Positions 34,178 to 42,640 of a stretch of DNA of 64,000 nucleotides are shown piece by piece. The position numbers were made by a program, and so were the translations under genes. This DNA is from Oscillospiraceae bacterium. GTDB lineage: Bacteria > Bacillota > Clostridia > Oscillospirales > Oscillospiraceae. The stretch covers positions 29,068-93,067 of the forward strand of contig JAFQZI010000137.1 in assembly GCA_017406005.1 (NCBI GenBank). Reading direction: 5' to 3'. Under the pieces are notes generated by a model. That model had not been told where the DNA came from. It was given only the letters and a program-made list of their open reading frames with translations, and searched no databases. How positions within the stretch are numbered: the first letter of the stretch is position 1; every line of letters starts with the position of its first letter.

Positions 34178-35266
34178 TTGGAAAAGATTTTTTGTGATCT
34201 TGAAAAAGAGGTCGATAATGAATTCCGGGAAAAAGGGACATTCTTTCTGGAGCGGGAGTATATTCTTTCGCTGCAGGAGGAGTTGAATGTTTTCCCACGA
34301 ATAATAAACGATCTTCTTACTGCTTCAGACAGGATCAGAAAAGACAAGGAAGCAGCACGATATGCGTTGCTTGTCTATAGAGCGATGAAAGACAGGGAAG
34401 CTTTCAAAAAGAATCTGCCCCTGGTGGATTTCCCTGAAGATCATCCCTTTTTACCGCTTTTTTGCCTGCTGCCGAGCATCAGACCGACGTTTCGTTTCTT
34501 AAAAGAAAAAAGTGTTCCGCAGGATATAATAGCGAAGACATTAAGCCAATACGAAACCTGTGTGTTTCTCTATTCTGAGAGGTATAATCGCTTAGGCCTT
34601 AATAAACGCTATTTTGACTGGCTGCAGTATTATGTGGATTGTGAAATCCTCGATATCGACAGACTTCGTTTTGAAATGAAGCGGTTGTATGACCCTGTTT
34701 CGCTTGTTGAAGATCGAAGAACAGAAACCCGATTTCTGCTGTATCATGATCCGCAGAATCTTCCTGATCATGAAAGCAAATGCGGAATTGAAGGGAGACC
34801 TGTTTCAGCAGATGGCCAGATTGGCAGTGAAACAGAACATTACCCGGAAGACAGATATCGGATATTAATTCGTCCGGGAGACCAATGCCTCGGTGTGCAT
34901 ATTCCGGAAGAAGGAGAATTTTCAGAATCAGCTTGCGAAGAAAGCTATAAAAGAGCAAAAAGTGTGTTTGCTTCCTGCTTCCCGGAATTTGATTATAAGG
35001 GATTTCATTGCGAGTCCTGGATGATGGCGCCTCAACTGAAACAGTACCTGAAGCCGGGATCAAATATACTCTCGTTTTCCGGAAAGTTTTTGAAATATCC
35101 GATCCCGTCAGAAGGGAAAGATGTTTTGAATTTTGTTTTTCTGCTGAAGTTTACTTCCTATGATGATTTACCCGAAGATACTTCTCTTCAAAGGAACTTA
35201 AAGAGATTATATCAGTCCGGCGGGAAGCTGTATGAATATGGGGGATTGAGATATATTGCCGGATAA
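34178..35266 (+). CDS. Acyltransferase-like protein (GNAT_C-type domain), function unknown
   Basis: This 362-residue soluble protein resembles the family annotated as acyltransferase-domain proteins, with a helical N-terminal domain and a GNAT-like C-terminal domain. The C-terminal signature is visible as GDQCLGVHIPEEGEFSESAC, then FDYKGFHCESWMMAP and LKPGSNILSFSGKF. No substrate is known for this family. The start is TTG 34178 with only a weak AAGG upstream, so the N-terminus is uncertain. It ends the TRAP 2 transcript and is followed by a terminator shared with the convergent DUF624 gene. Confidence 0.7.
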   Translation: MEKIFCDLEKEVDNEFREKGTFFLEREYILSLQEELNVFPRIINDLLTASDRIRKDKEAARYALLVYRAMKDREAFKKNLPLVDFPEDHPFLPLFCLLPSIRPTFRFLKEKSVPQDIIAKTLSQYETCVFLYSERYNRLGLNKRYFDWLQYYVDCEILDIDRLRFEMKRLYDPVSLVEDRRTETRFLLYHDPQNLPDHESKCGIEGRPVSADGQIGSETEHYPEDRYRILIRPGDQCLGVHIPEEGEFSESACEESYKRAKSVFASCFPEFDYKGFHCESWMMAPQLKQYLKPGSNILSFSGKFLKYPIPSEGKDVLNFVFLLKFTSYDDLPEDTSLQRNLKRLYQSGGKLYEYGGLRYIAG

Positions 35267-35275
35267 TAAAATTTA

Positions 35276-35315
35276 GAGGTCGGATGTCTGAGATCCGGCC
35301 TCAATCTTTTTGGGC
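35276..35315 (+). terminator. Terminator of the TRAP 2 operon
   Basis: GAGGTCGGAT (35276-35285) pairs with ATCCGGCCTC (35293-35302, G-T/mismatch once), followed by a run of T at 35307-35311. It overlaps the last codon of the convergent gene. Confidence 0.65.
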
Positions 35316-35957
35316 TTCTTCTATTTGTTTTTGTTCGATGCCCTTAAAAATCCGCACGAACATCTTCGTTTTTATTAATGCTATCGTAGAAAAGCCAACG
35401 GACATCCAGAAAAAAATTCCGGTGTAAATTGTATATTTGTTCAGAAGAGTAAGCCAAACTGCAACGGCTGTAATCGCTATCATCAGGATTGCACGAGGAA
35501 ACTGTGCAATTGCCATCAGAGCAGCATTCTTTATCGTCGTGTGGAATTTTGTGCTGAATCTGGACAGATATGGGAAAACAAACTGAAGAGTGAGGACAAA
35601 CAGAAGGACAACAGTTCCTGTTGCAACAAACAATGCTGTTCGAAGTGTCTGTGCTTCCATGCTGGCGATGATTCGGACATCAAGCAATAAAATGCTTCCG
35701 AAAAGCAAAGCCAGAACCCAGATTTCAAACCCCTGAAGCAGATTCTGTTTGAAAGAATGGAAATAGCTTTTGAGCACAGAGATTTCTTCATTCTTCTCGT
35801 CCTGAATGATTTTCAGCGCTACGTAATACATGGAAGTCCAGGCGACACCTATCGTAATAACCGGCAAACAGGTGACTAAAAAGAGGATATTCAGGATCAT
35901 AATATCTGCAAATCTGGTTAAAAATGCATGGAGCATGCTATCCGAATTGTATTTCAC
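35301..35957 (-). CDS. DUF624 (YesL-like) membrane protein
   Basis: This 218-residue membrane protein has about five hydrophobic segments and resembles the YesL/DUF624 family. The family is typically found beside CUT1-type sugar ABC importers in Firmicutes and has no proven function. It starts with GTG 35957, with GAGGATGAG about 12 nt upstream. It lies downstream of the binding-protein gene but after a strong terminator, so it may have its own promoter or be read through at low level. Confidence 0.82.
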   Translation of the reverse strand: MKYNSDSMLHAFLTRFADIMILNILFLVTCLPVITIGVAWTSMYYVALKIIQDEKNEEISVLKSYFHSFKQNLLQGFEIWVLALLFGSILLLDVRIIASMEAQTLRTALFVATGTVVLLFVLTLQFVFPYLSRFSTKFHTTIKNAALMAIAQFPRAILMIAITAVAVWLTLLNKYTIYTGIFFWMSVGFSTIALIKTKMFVRIFKGIEQKQIEEAQKD

Positions 35958-36050
35958 AGTATCACACTCATCCTCAGTTCTATAATTCGGGGAACTTCCT
36001 TAACAGTTTAACACAAAAAAGAAGAGGATAAAACAGAAAAATCGCTATAA

Positions 36051-36083
36051 TAAAAACGGGAGGGGCATTTTGTGCTCCTCCCG
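36051..36083 (-). terminator. Terminator after the ABC binding-protein gene
   Basis: An 11-bp stem (36057-36067 with 36073-36083, one G-T pair) is followed on the minus strand by TTTTT. It ends the long leftward glycan operon just before DUF624. Confidence 0.75.
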
Positions 36084-36102
36084 CTCGTTACATAGGAAAG
36101 CT

Positions 36103-37461
36103 TTACTTGATGGACGCCATGTAGTCGTCGATATTTGCCTGCCAGTTTGTAATAGCTTCTTCCGGAGTGATGTTGCCGTAGACAAGATCCTTCAGAACAG
36201 TCACGAGGTAGGTCGAGAATGTGCCAAAGTTGACGTTGTCATACCATACGTTTGTGGTGTTGCAGAAACCATCGGGAAGCGTCTCAAGAACCTGCATCGG
36301 GGCATTGGCCTTGTCACCCATTTTCTCTTTCAGGAGTTCCATGCCATAACCGCAGTTTGGAATTCCGCCTGTTGCCAGGGTCCATTCAACAGCCTTTTCA
36401 TTCGTAGTGACGAATTTGATGAACTCCCAGGCCCAGTCTTTGTGTTCACTGGTGTTGCAAATCGTCATGTTGTAGCTGCCGAAATAGGTGGATTGTGCAC
36501 CGGCCGAATCGCCTTCTTCAATGACCGGCAGAGGAATGAATGCAAAGTGGTCATCAATACCGGCTGCGACAGCTTTCCGATACTGGTCATAAGCGAGTGT
36601 TCTCCAGCGAATAGCAGTGTCATTGTCAGGATTCAGGTCCATATTCACATTGACGCCTTCTCTGACGTTCGGTGCACAGCATTCTGCCAGCTTCTGAATC
36701 TTGGTAAAGATGTCGAGCATCTTCTCGCCCGTAACATCAATTGTTGATTCCTCTGCTGTCTTGCCGTATGTGATAGGTGCGGCACCGTATGCCATTGCGA
36801 GCTGATAATAGTTCTGGAAAATATTCTGGTTGTGCGTGTAGCAGAGCTGCACACCGTAGGTCTGCTTGCCGGTTACAGGATCTGTTCCCGTGCATTTCTC
36901 CGCGATTGCAATCAGGTCATCCCAGGTCCAGGAGGCATCGGGAACTTCCACACCGTAATGGGAAAGAATATCGGTGTCGATATAAGCGATGGACGGCTCA
37001 ATTACGTACTGGATGCCGGCAACCATTGTCTTGTCCAGTTCCCCAAAGCGCTTGTTTTCTGTTGCGAAGATCTTGCTTGCATAGTCGGGATCTGCTGCGA
37101 GATAGTCATCAAGAGGCTCACAGAGTTCGGTAAGAGTTGCACCATGCAGAATGATGTCAACACCGCCGGAGAGAACTGCAGTCTGGATAGAAGTCAGCCA
37201 GCTGTCCCACGGGCAGGTTTCAACAACGATTTCCACATTCGGATGGAGCTCGTTCCAGTAGCCAATCAGCTCATTGTAGCCGGGCATTTCCACACCGGAA
37301 ACGAGATCTGTTACACCGTTCGGGCCGACGTCAACAAAGTTTGCCGTGCCGTAAAGGTGCAACGTTACTTTTTCGTCTTCGGAAAGGGCAAAAGCAGAGC
37401 TGCCTATGCACATTACGAAGAGCATTGCGAGGACGAGGGTCAGTGCAAGTGTTTTCTTCAT
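36103..37461 (-). CDS. CUT1-type ABC transporter sugar-binding protein
   Basis: The extracytoplasmic binding protein has 452 residues, with a Sec signal peptide (MKKTLALTLVLAMLFVM, cleavage after SAFA) and a type-1 solute-binding fold. Visible segments are LHLYGTANFVDV, NELHPNVEIVVETC, EPLDDYLAADPDY and the C-terminal NTSEHKDWAWEFIKFV typical of the MalE-like family. There is no lipobox. The start is ATG 37461 with AAAGGAGT upstream. It follows two permease genes, and no ATPase gene is present in the operon. The substrate is probably an oligosaccharide with amino sugars, judged from the GH20 gene upstream. Confidence 0.9.
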   Translation of the reverse strand: MKKTLALTLVLAMLFVMCIGSSAFALSEDEKVTLHLYGTANFVDVGPNGVTDLVSGVEMPGYNELIGYWNELHPNVEIVVETCPWDSWLTSIQTAVLSGGVDIILHGATLTELCEPLDDYLAADPDYASKIFATENKRFGELDKTMVAGIQYVIEPSIAYIDTDILSHYGVEVPDASWTWDDLIAIAEKCTGTDPVTGKQTYGVQLCYTHNQNIFQNYYQLAMAYGAAPITYGKTAEESTIDVTGEKMLDIFTKIQKLAECCAPNVREGVNVNMDLNPDNDTAIRWRTLAYDQYRKAVAAGIDDHFAFIPLPVIEEGDSAGAQSTYFGSYNMTICNTSEHKDWAWEFIKFVTTNEKAVEWTLATGGIPNCGYGMELLKEKMGDKANAPMQVLETLPDGFCNTTNVWYDNVNFGTFSTYLVTVLKDLVYGNITPEEAITNWQANIDDYMASIK

Positions 37462-37520
37462 AGTCTTTACTCCTTTTTTGAAATATTTATTTGTCACGCT
37501 TTTGCGTGAAAAATACAGGT

Positions 37521-38348
37521 TTATTGTTTGATGCCTGATACAGCAATACTTGCGACGATATGCTTCTGGAGGATAAGATACAGGATCGTAAGAGGAATAG
37601 CACTCATTACTGATACTGCCATTCTCGGACCGTAATAGAAGCTCTCCTGCTGGGCATTAAACATTGCGACGCCGACAGATATCATCTGCTTTGAATAATC
37701 TTTGATTACGACGAGAGGCCAGAGATAAGCATTCCAGTTGGAGATGATCTGCAGAATTGCCAGTGTAGACATGATCGGCTTTGACAGAGGGACAATAACG
37801 CTCCAGAATACTCTCCATTCACTTCCTCCGTCGATATAGACGGATTCTGCCAGAGAATCGGGAATGGAACTGATATAAGAGCGGGCGAAAAAGGTTCCGT
37901 AGACATAGGCAAACTGTCCCAGAATCAGCGGCCACCAGGTGTTGAGCAGTTTCCAGTTTCGATACTGCAGGTAAAGAGGAACCAGCCTTGATTCAAAAGG
38001 AACCATCATTACTGCCAGCATGAAAATGAACCAGAATTTCTTGCCGACGAATTTCAGCTTTGCGAAAGCAAAACCGCACATCATGGAGAACAAAACTGCC
38101 AGTGATGTGTTGATTGCGACGATGATGACAGTATTTTTAAAATACTGCATGAGATCGATCATCTTAAAAGACGCAGTGTAATTAAACATGGTCGGTTTAT
38201 GCGGCCAAAGGGAGAAAGGAGGAAGAGAAGTGGTTGCGGCTCTATCGAAGGACATGACAATCGACCAGAGCAACGGGGTAATGACAATCAGAAAAATAAT
38301 CAGTAATACAAGCGCGGTAATCGCTTTTTTTATTTTTGCTCTCTTCAT
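37521..38348 (-). CDS. CUT1-type ABC transporter permease (MalG-like)
   Basis: This 275-residue inner-membrane permease has six predicted helices. The EAA loop that contacts the ATPase is clear (IPDSLAESVYIDGGSEWRVFW followed by VIVPLSKPIM), and the C-terminus matches MalG relatives. It lies 3 nt downstream of the partner permease, and its stop is 59 nt before the binding-protein start. Confidence 0.93.
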   Translation of the reverse strand: MKRAKIKKAITALVLLIIFLIVITPLLWSIVMSFDRAATTSLPPFSLWPHKPTMFNYTASFKMIDLMQYFKNTVIIVAINTSLAVLFSMMCGFAFAKLKFVGKKFWFIFMLAVMMVPFESRLVPLYLQYRNWKLLNTWWPLILGQFAYVYGTFFARSYISSIPDSLAESVYIDGGSEWRVFWSVIVPLSKPIMSTLAILQIISNWNAYLWPLVVIKDYSKQMISVGVAMFNAQQESFYYGPRMAVSVMSAIPLTILYLILQKHIVASIAVSGIKQ

Positions 38349-38351
38349 GTT

Positions 38352-39269
38352 CTACACCTCATCGCTCAGGAAACCGGTCATTTTTACATTGATCATGGTA
38401 AATGCAAAAACGAGAACGAAAAGGATCATTGCTCCGGCGGAGGAAATTCCGTAGTTGGGAGTTTCAAAACTATACTGGAAAATATACATCAGTATTGTCT
38501 GCAGGCTTCCTCCGGCACCTCCAGATGTGTTGCTGCCGCTGATGATATAAATATCGGTGAATCGGGCCAGACCGTTGATCATACCGGTAACGAACAGAAG
38601 TGAAAAACACGCTTTCATGTTAGGGATCGTAATGTGAAGCATTTTCTGAAAAGAGGATGCTCCATCAAGTGCTGCGGCTTCATAGAGATCTGTAGGAATA
38701 GCCTGAAGGCTTGCAAGGTTTATCAGCATGGAATAGCCTGCGTTCATCCAAACCCACAAGATGGTTGCCCCGAACTTTGCGTATTTCGGATTTGACAGCC
38801 ATCCGATTGTAACCGGATGCCCAATGAGCTTGCCTAAAAAACTGTTCAGCAATCCGCCGTTGCCCATCAGCACGACCTGGAAAATCAGATAGACGCTGAC
38901 ACCTGTAATGATGTTGGGAAGATAGAATCCGACCCGGAAGAACTCTTGCGTCCTTCCTCTGCCAAGGCTGTTGATCAAAACGGCAAGGATAAACCCGACG
39001 GGTATCGTCAGCAGGCCCAGAACCGCCAGAATGATCGTATTGGATATTGCTCTCCAAAATGCCTTTTGAGAAAACAGCATTTTATAATTAGCGAGACCGA
39101 CAAACTCTTCTCCGTAACCGACCAAGCCGACCTTATATGTGCTGTATTTGATGGTGGTTAACATCGGGATATATACCAGAACAAACAGCGTAATAAGGCT
39201 GATGATAATAAACGAATACGCAACAAGCTGGTTTCGTACAATTCGTTTTGTTATCTTTGGCCGCTTCAT
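38352..39269 (-). CDS. CUT1-type ABC transporter permease (MalF-like)
   Basis: This 305-residue permease has six membrane segments and the EAA loop ALQAIPTDLYEAAALDGASS followed by FQKMLHITIPNMK. It pairs with the MalG-like protein encoded next. Upstream by 22 nt is the GH20 gene, so import and hydrolysis are in one transcript. Confidence 0.93.
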   Translation of the reverse strand: MKRPKITKRIVRNQLVAYSFIIISLITLFVLVYIPMLTTIKYSTYKVGLVGYGEEFVGLANYKMLFSQKAFWRAISNTIILAVLGLLTIPVGFILAVLINSLGRGRTQEFFRVGFYLPNIITGVSVYLIFQVVLMGNGGLLNSFLGKLIGHPVTIGWLSNPKYAKFGATILWVWMNAGYSMLINLASLQAIPTDLYEAAALDGASSFQKMLHITIPNMKACFSLLFVTGMINGLARFTDIYIISGSNTSGGAGGSLQTILMYIFQYSFETPNYGISSAGAMILFVLVFAFTMINVKMTGFLSDEV

Positions 39270-39291
39270 CTTTTCACCTCCGCTTCAAATA

Positions 39292-40698
39292 TTATGCCAG
39301 TGGCTGCGCCTGCTTAAAAATCTGACTGTCCGTCCATCCGGCTTCTGCATAGTTACCATGCACAAAGTATACTTTACGCAATAAAGTTGCTGTTTCTGTT
39401 TGTATTTCGTTTTTTGCAGTTCCCGCCCAGGGAGAATGATATGCACCGCAAAGAACTGCTGCCGTTATGACCTGTGTCATCTTTTCGGATAATGTATGCC
39501 ACGTTGTTACCAGAATACCCAGTAAATTATTGTCACGAATTGTGTCTGCAAAAGCTTTACAATTCTCCGAACGATACCAGGGAGTGCCGAGAACATCAAA
39601 ACCCTGATCCCTTAGATAAAGGCTGGTTTTTACCGGAGGCTGAAAAACATCATAGTGCCAGTCTGCAATGATGGTATCTTTAGGAATGCATTCTGCCATT
39701 TTTCTTGCATTTTCCGGTGTATCACACCCGCAGAAGTATGGCTTTTCAACACCGCATGCTTCCGGATTCAGCAGCATGTCTCCCCAGATGATCGGTCTCT
39801 TGCCTTCCGATTTCACTTCCTCCAGAAGGTTATGCAGATATTGCCGCATTTTAGCCTGGTTTTCATCCCCGGATTCATACGAATATACTTCATCACAGCC
39901 CAGATGCATATACTCGGAATGAGGGAAGAGTTCATACAATTCTCCCCGAATATTCTTCAGAAGAGCATGTGTCTCGGAGCTCTCTATATTCCAGGACCAA
40001 CCGTCTGCAGCGAACAGGGTTGCCAGTCGGGGATTCTGATCCAGCACAACATGTTTTCCACCGCTGACCCTGCATCCCGAAGCATGACCGAGATGATTGA
40101 ACATAGGAATTGCATGCATACCCATGTTTTCAATTTCCCGGATCAAAACTTTCAGCTGGTCTTTTGAGAATGCATTTTCCCATGCGAGTTCTTTCAGGCA
40201 ATCATATTTCAGCATTCCCCAGAATTCAAGGATAACGTGTGTATACTGCATAACGCCTGCCAGCCGGACAAACTTGCGGATAAAAGAAGTGGAGGTTTCC
40301 GGGAAGACACAAAAATGAATCATTCGCGTTCCGATCGTATAATGGCTGGACAGGCTGCATACCGCAATACGGAAACGCTCTTGCCCTTCTGTCAGAGAAA
40401 CCGCCTCGATCCGCAGCATCAGCGTCATTAATCCCCGAACAAGGCTCTCATAGTTTTCAGCAAAAATTCCGATTCCCGATTCTGTAACTTCAATTGCGTA
40501 TTCCTGTCCTTTTTGCAGAACGGGATATTCTGCTTTCCCTGTTTTGAATCCGAAACAGTCCGGTTCGCTCTCTGAAACTGTCAAAAAGCCTGCGTGAAAG
40601 CAAAACCCGTTCCATAGGTCTTGGATGGTTTTGTTGTTTAATCCCGGGCAACCGGATGCGAGGGTGTCCTTTTCAAAGTAAAAATAACCCTTTTCCAT
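39292..40698 (-). CDS. Cytoplasmic GH20-family beta-N-acetylhexosaminidase-like enzyme
   Basis: This 468-residue glycoside hydrolase has the GH20 catalytic pair Asp269-Glu270 in HLGCDEVYS, preceded by IPMFNHLGHASG and followed by RPIIWGDMLLNPE. The N-terminal ~110 residues match the small GH20b-type domain. GH20 enzymes remove terminal GlcNAc or GalNAc by substrate-assisted catalysis. There is no signal peptide, so it acts on imported oligosaccharides. It stands between Gfo/Idh-type genes and the ABC importer. Which hexosamine linkage it cleaves cannot be deduced. Confidence 0.87.
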   Translation of the reverse strand: MEKGYFYFEKDTLASGCPGLNNKTIQDLWNGFCFHAGFLTVSESEPDCFGFKTGKAEYPVLQKGQEYAIEVTESGIGIFAENYESLVRGLMTLMLRIEAVSLTEGQERFRIAVCSLSSHYTIGTRMIHFCVFPETSTSFIRKFVRLAGVMQYTHVILEFWGMLKYDCLKELAWENAFSKDQLKVLIREIENMGMHAIPMFNHLGHASGCRVSGGKHVVLDQNPRLATLFAADGWSWNIESSETHALLKNIRGELYELFPHSEYMHLGCDEVYSYESGDENQAKMRQYLHNLLEEVKSEGKRPIIWGDMLLNPEACGVEKPYFCGCDTPENARKMAECIPKDTIIADWHYDVFQPPVKTSLYLRDQGFDVLGTPWYRSENCKAFADTIRDNNLLGILVTTWHTLSEKMTQVITAAVLCGAYHSPWAGTAKNEIQTETATLLRKVYFVHGNYAEAGWTDSQIFKQAQPLA

Positions 40699-40739
40699 AG
40701 AGAACCTTTCTATCCGAACGGTACAGACAGATGCACGAT

Positions 40740-41813
40740 TTACATATAAACCGGCTTGCCTGATGCAATGGAGTCATAGCAGCGAACCATCGCCTCAACA
40801 GTTCTCTTATGCCACTCCAGATTGATTTTGGGCTGTTTGTTGTTTATGATGCAGTCATAAAACTCATCCATCATGCCGATCCACTCATCAAAGTAGGTAT
40901 ACTGAATCGTATATCTGTTGTTTGGCCCGCCATTGAAATAGACATTGGGACCGAAACAGTCAGCCTGAAGGACCCCTTTGGTTCCGACGATAGAGTAGTT
41001 CACTTCCATACGTTTTGGAAATACTTCCCAACCCGGACCGGGGCGGGATATATGCTCTTCATGCCGGCACCAGGATGGGTCAAGAAGGAACTTGCAGCCG
41101 TTTTTCATCCTTCCTGTCACATAAAGCACATCTTCTTCCGGGATATCCCGAATATTATCTGTGACATCGGCGAATACATAGTCAAAATCACTCCCAGTGA
41201 TCCAGCGAAGCGTATCAAAAATATGGGGATGATCGCTCAAGGCACCGCCTCTGAAACGGGGATCTCCTTCCCGCAGAGGAATCTTTTTTCCGTAGGATAT
41301 TTCTGGATCGCCCTGCCAGGGAAAAGCCCAGACCGGAGAAAGGGTAATGTTTGTAGCATTAAAGGAAATTACATCTCCGATGGCACCGGATTGGACCAGA
41401 TCCTGAACGCGTCGGGTAGTGGGATTGTACGTCATCTCCAGCTCGACCTGACAGAGAACGCCAGCGTCTTTTACCATTTTGATCATGCGGTCGTATTCTT
41501 CGAGATCAAAGGTAGGAATCTTCATGGACAGCATGTGTTTTCCGTACTTGCAGCACAGCTCCATATCACCATAGTGCCGGAAGTTCTCAGATGCGATGAT
41601 AACGCCGTCTATTTCCGGATGTTCAATCAGCATCTGCTCTGTGGAGCGATAAATGGGCACATCATATCCGTAAAGCTTAAAGTCTTCTTCCACGGCTTCT
41701 GTAGCGCAGGACACGGCAACCCAATTCAATTTAGCGTTGTCATGGAGCGTCTGATAATACTTACGCACGTGTGCATGTGTAAGAGACGCAATTGCAACAT
41801 TAATCTGTTTCAT
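40740..41813 (-). CDS. Gfo/Idh/MocA-family oxidoreductase with degenerate dinucleotide motif
   Basis: The 357-residue protein has the Gfo/Idh/MocA layout. The C-terminal signature GGALSDHPHIFDTLRWITG is clear and the usual EKP motif appears as MKIP. The N-terminal Rossmann loop normally reads GxGxxG but here is ASLTHAHV, so the cofactor site is unusual. Members oxidise sugars, inositols or act as NAD-dependent glycosidases (GH109). It abuts the upstream gene with no gap (TGA then ATG), implying that the two proteins work together. Confidence 0.83.
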   Translation of the reverse strand: MKQINVAIASLTHAHVRKYYQTLHDNAKLNWVAVSCATEAVEEDFKLYGYDVPIYRSTEQMLIEHPEIDGVIIASENFRHYGDMELCCKYGKHMLSMKIPTFDLEEYDRMIKMVKDAGVLCQVELEMTYNPTTRRVQDLVQSGAIGDVISFNATNITLSPVWAFPWQGDPEISYGKKIPLREGDPRFRGGALSDHPHIFDTLRWITGSDFDYVFADVTDNIRDIPEEDVLYVTGRMKNGCKFLLDPSWCRHEEHISRPGPGWEVFPKRMEVNYSIVGTKGVLQADCFGPNVYFNGGPNNRYTIQYTYFDEWIGMMDEFYDCIINNKQPKINLEWHKRTVEAMVRCYDSIASGKPVYM

Positions 41814-42593
41814 TCAGCACCTGACCTCCACATACTCTAAAACTTTTGTTGCTTCTTCTGCAGCTCTGTAAACTGACACAAGATGTTTTCCCTGTTCCTG
41901 CAAAGCGGGTATTGTATCGGGGTTGGCTAAAACACCTAGTATGAACCGGATGCAGTCTGCCTGTGTGTTATCAAGCCCATACAATTCGTTATCGATTTCG
42001 TTATAGCGGTCCACTTCCCGCCCCTTTATCACATAAATCGGATATTGCTGCATCTGAGTATCGACGACAACATCAGATGCTATCCCTGTACGGGCAATGA
42101 CTTCGTGCAACAGAACAGGCTCGCTGCCTTCCGGAGAGAAACCGAGTTCCATGCTGATTTTCAGCTTTGCCGCAGAAACAATGCAGTTCGTATAAACATC
42201 AGAGCTGAAATCTGCAAAGATCTTATCGATTTTTTCTCCCGTAATGATTTCAACCAGGTCACTTTCGTATGCCAGAATATTCATCAGGGAACTGTTAAAC
42301 TCATCTTTCGGGACAATATGATGAATCCGCATGCCTCGTACGTCTTCAATCATTTTTGTTTTCAGGATGTTCTTCAGCTCTATATACTTGCGTTTGTTGC
42401 GCCAATGCAGCAAAGGAACTGCAGTTTTGCCGGCAGAAGCTTCATATTTTGCCAGATCAAAAAAGAACGAATAGCTCCCTTTATCACACTGAAGACAGAT
42501 TTCCCCCTCTTTCAATTCTACCTGTATATCGCTTGCCGCGGAGTACTTGTCTGCCAGCTCTTTTAAGTAGGGGACGAACAGTTTATCATCCAT
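41814..42593 (-). CDS. Uncharacterised protein resembling a Gfo/Idh/MocA C-terminal domain without a Rossmann half
   Basis: I do not firmly recognise this 259-residue protein. From about residue 110 it has the sequence rhythm of the Gfo/Idh substrate domain (YESDLVEIITGEKIDKIFAD, then SMELGFSPEGSEP, DVVVDTQMQQYPIYVIKG and the end SVYRAAEEATKVLEYVEV). The first ~100 residues lack a nucleotide-binding glycine motif. It directly precedes, with zero spacing, a complete Gfo/Idh protein, so it may be an inactive partner subunit or a sensor of the same substrate. Function unknown. Confidence 0.55.
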   Translation of the reverse strand: MDDKLFVPYLKELADKYSAASDIQVELKEGEICLQCDKGSYSFFFDLAKYEASAGKTAVPLLHWRNKRKYIELKNILKTKMIEDVRGMRIHHIVPKDEFNSSLMNILAYESDLVEIITGEKIDKIFADFSSDVYTNCIVSAAKLKISMELGFSPEGSEPVLLHEVIARTGIASDVVVDTQMQQYPIYVIKGREVDRYNEIDNELYGLDNTQADCIRFILGVLANPDTIPALQEQGKHLVSVYRAAEEATKVLEYVEVRC

Positions 42594-42640
42594 ACTAAAA
42601 ATCCTCCTGATTTATAACTATAACCAAAATCCGAATCAGT

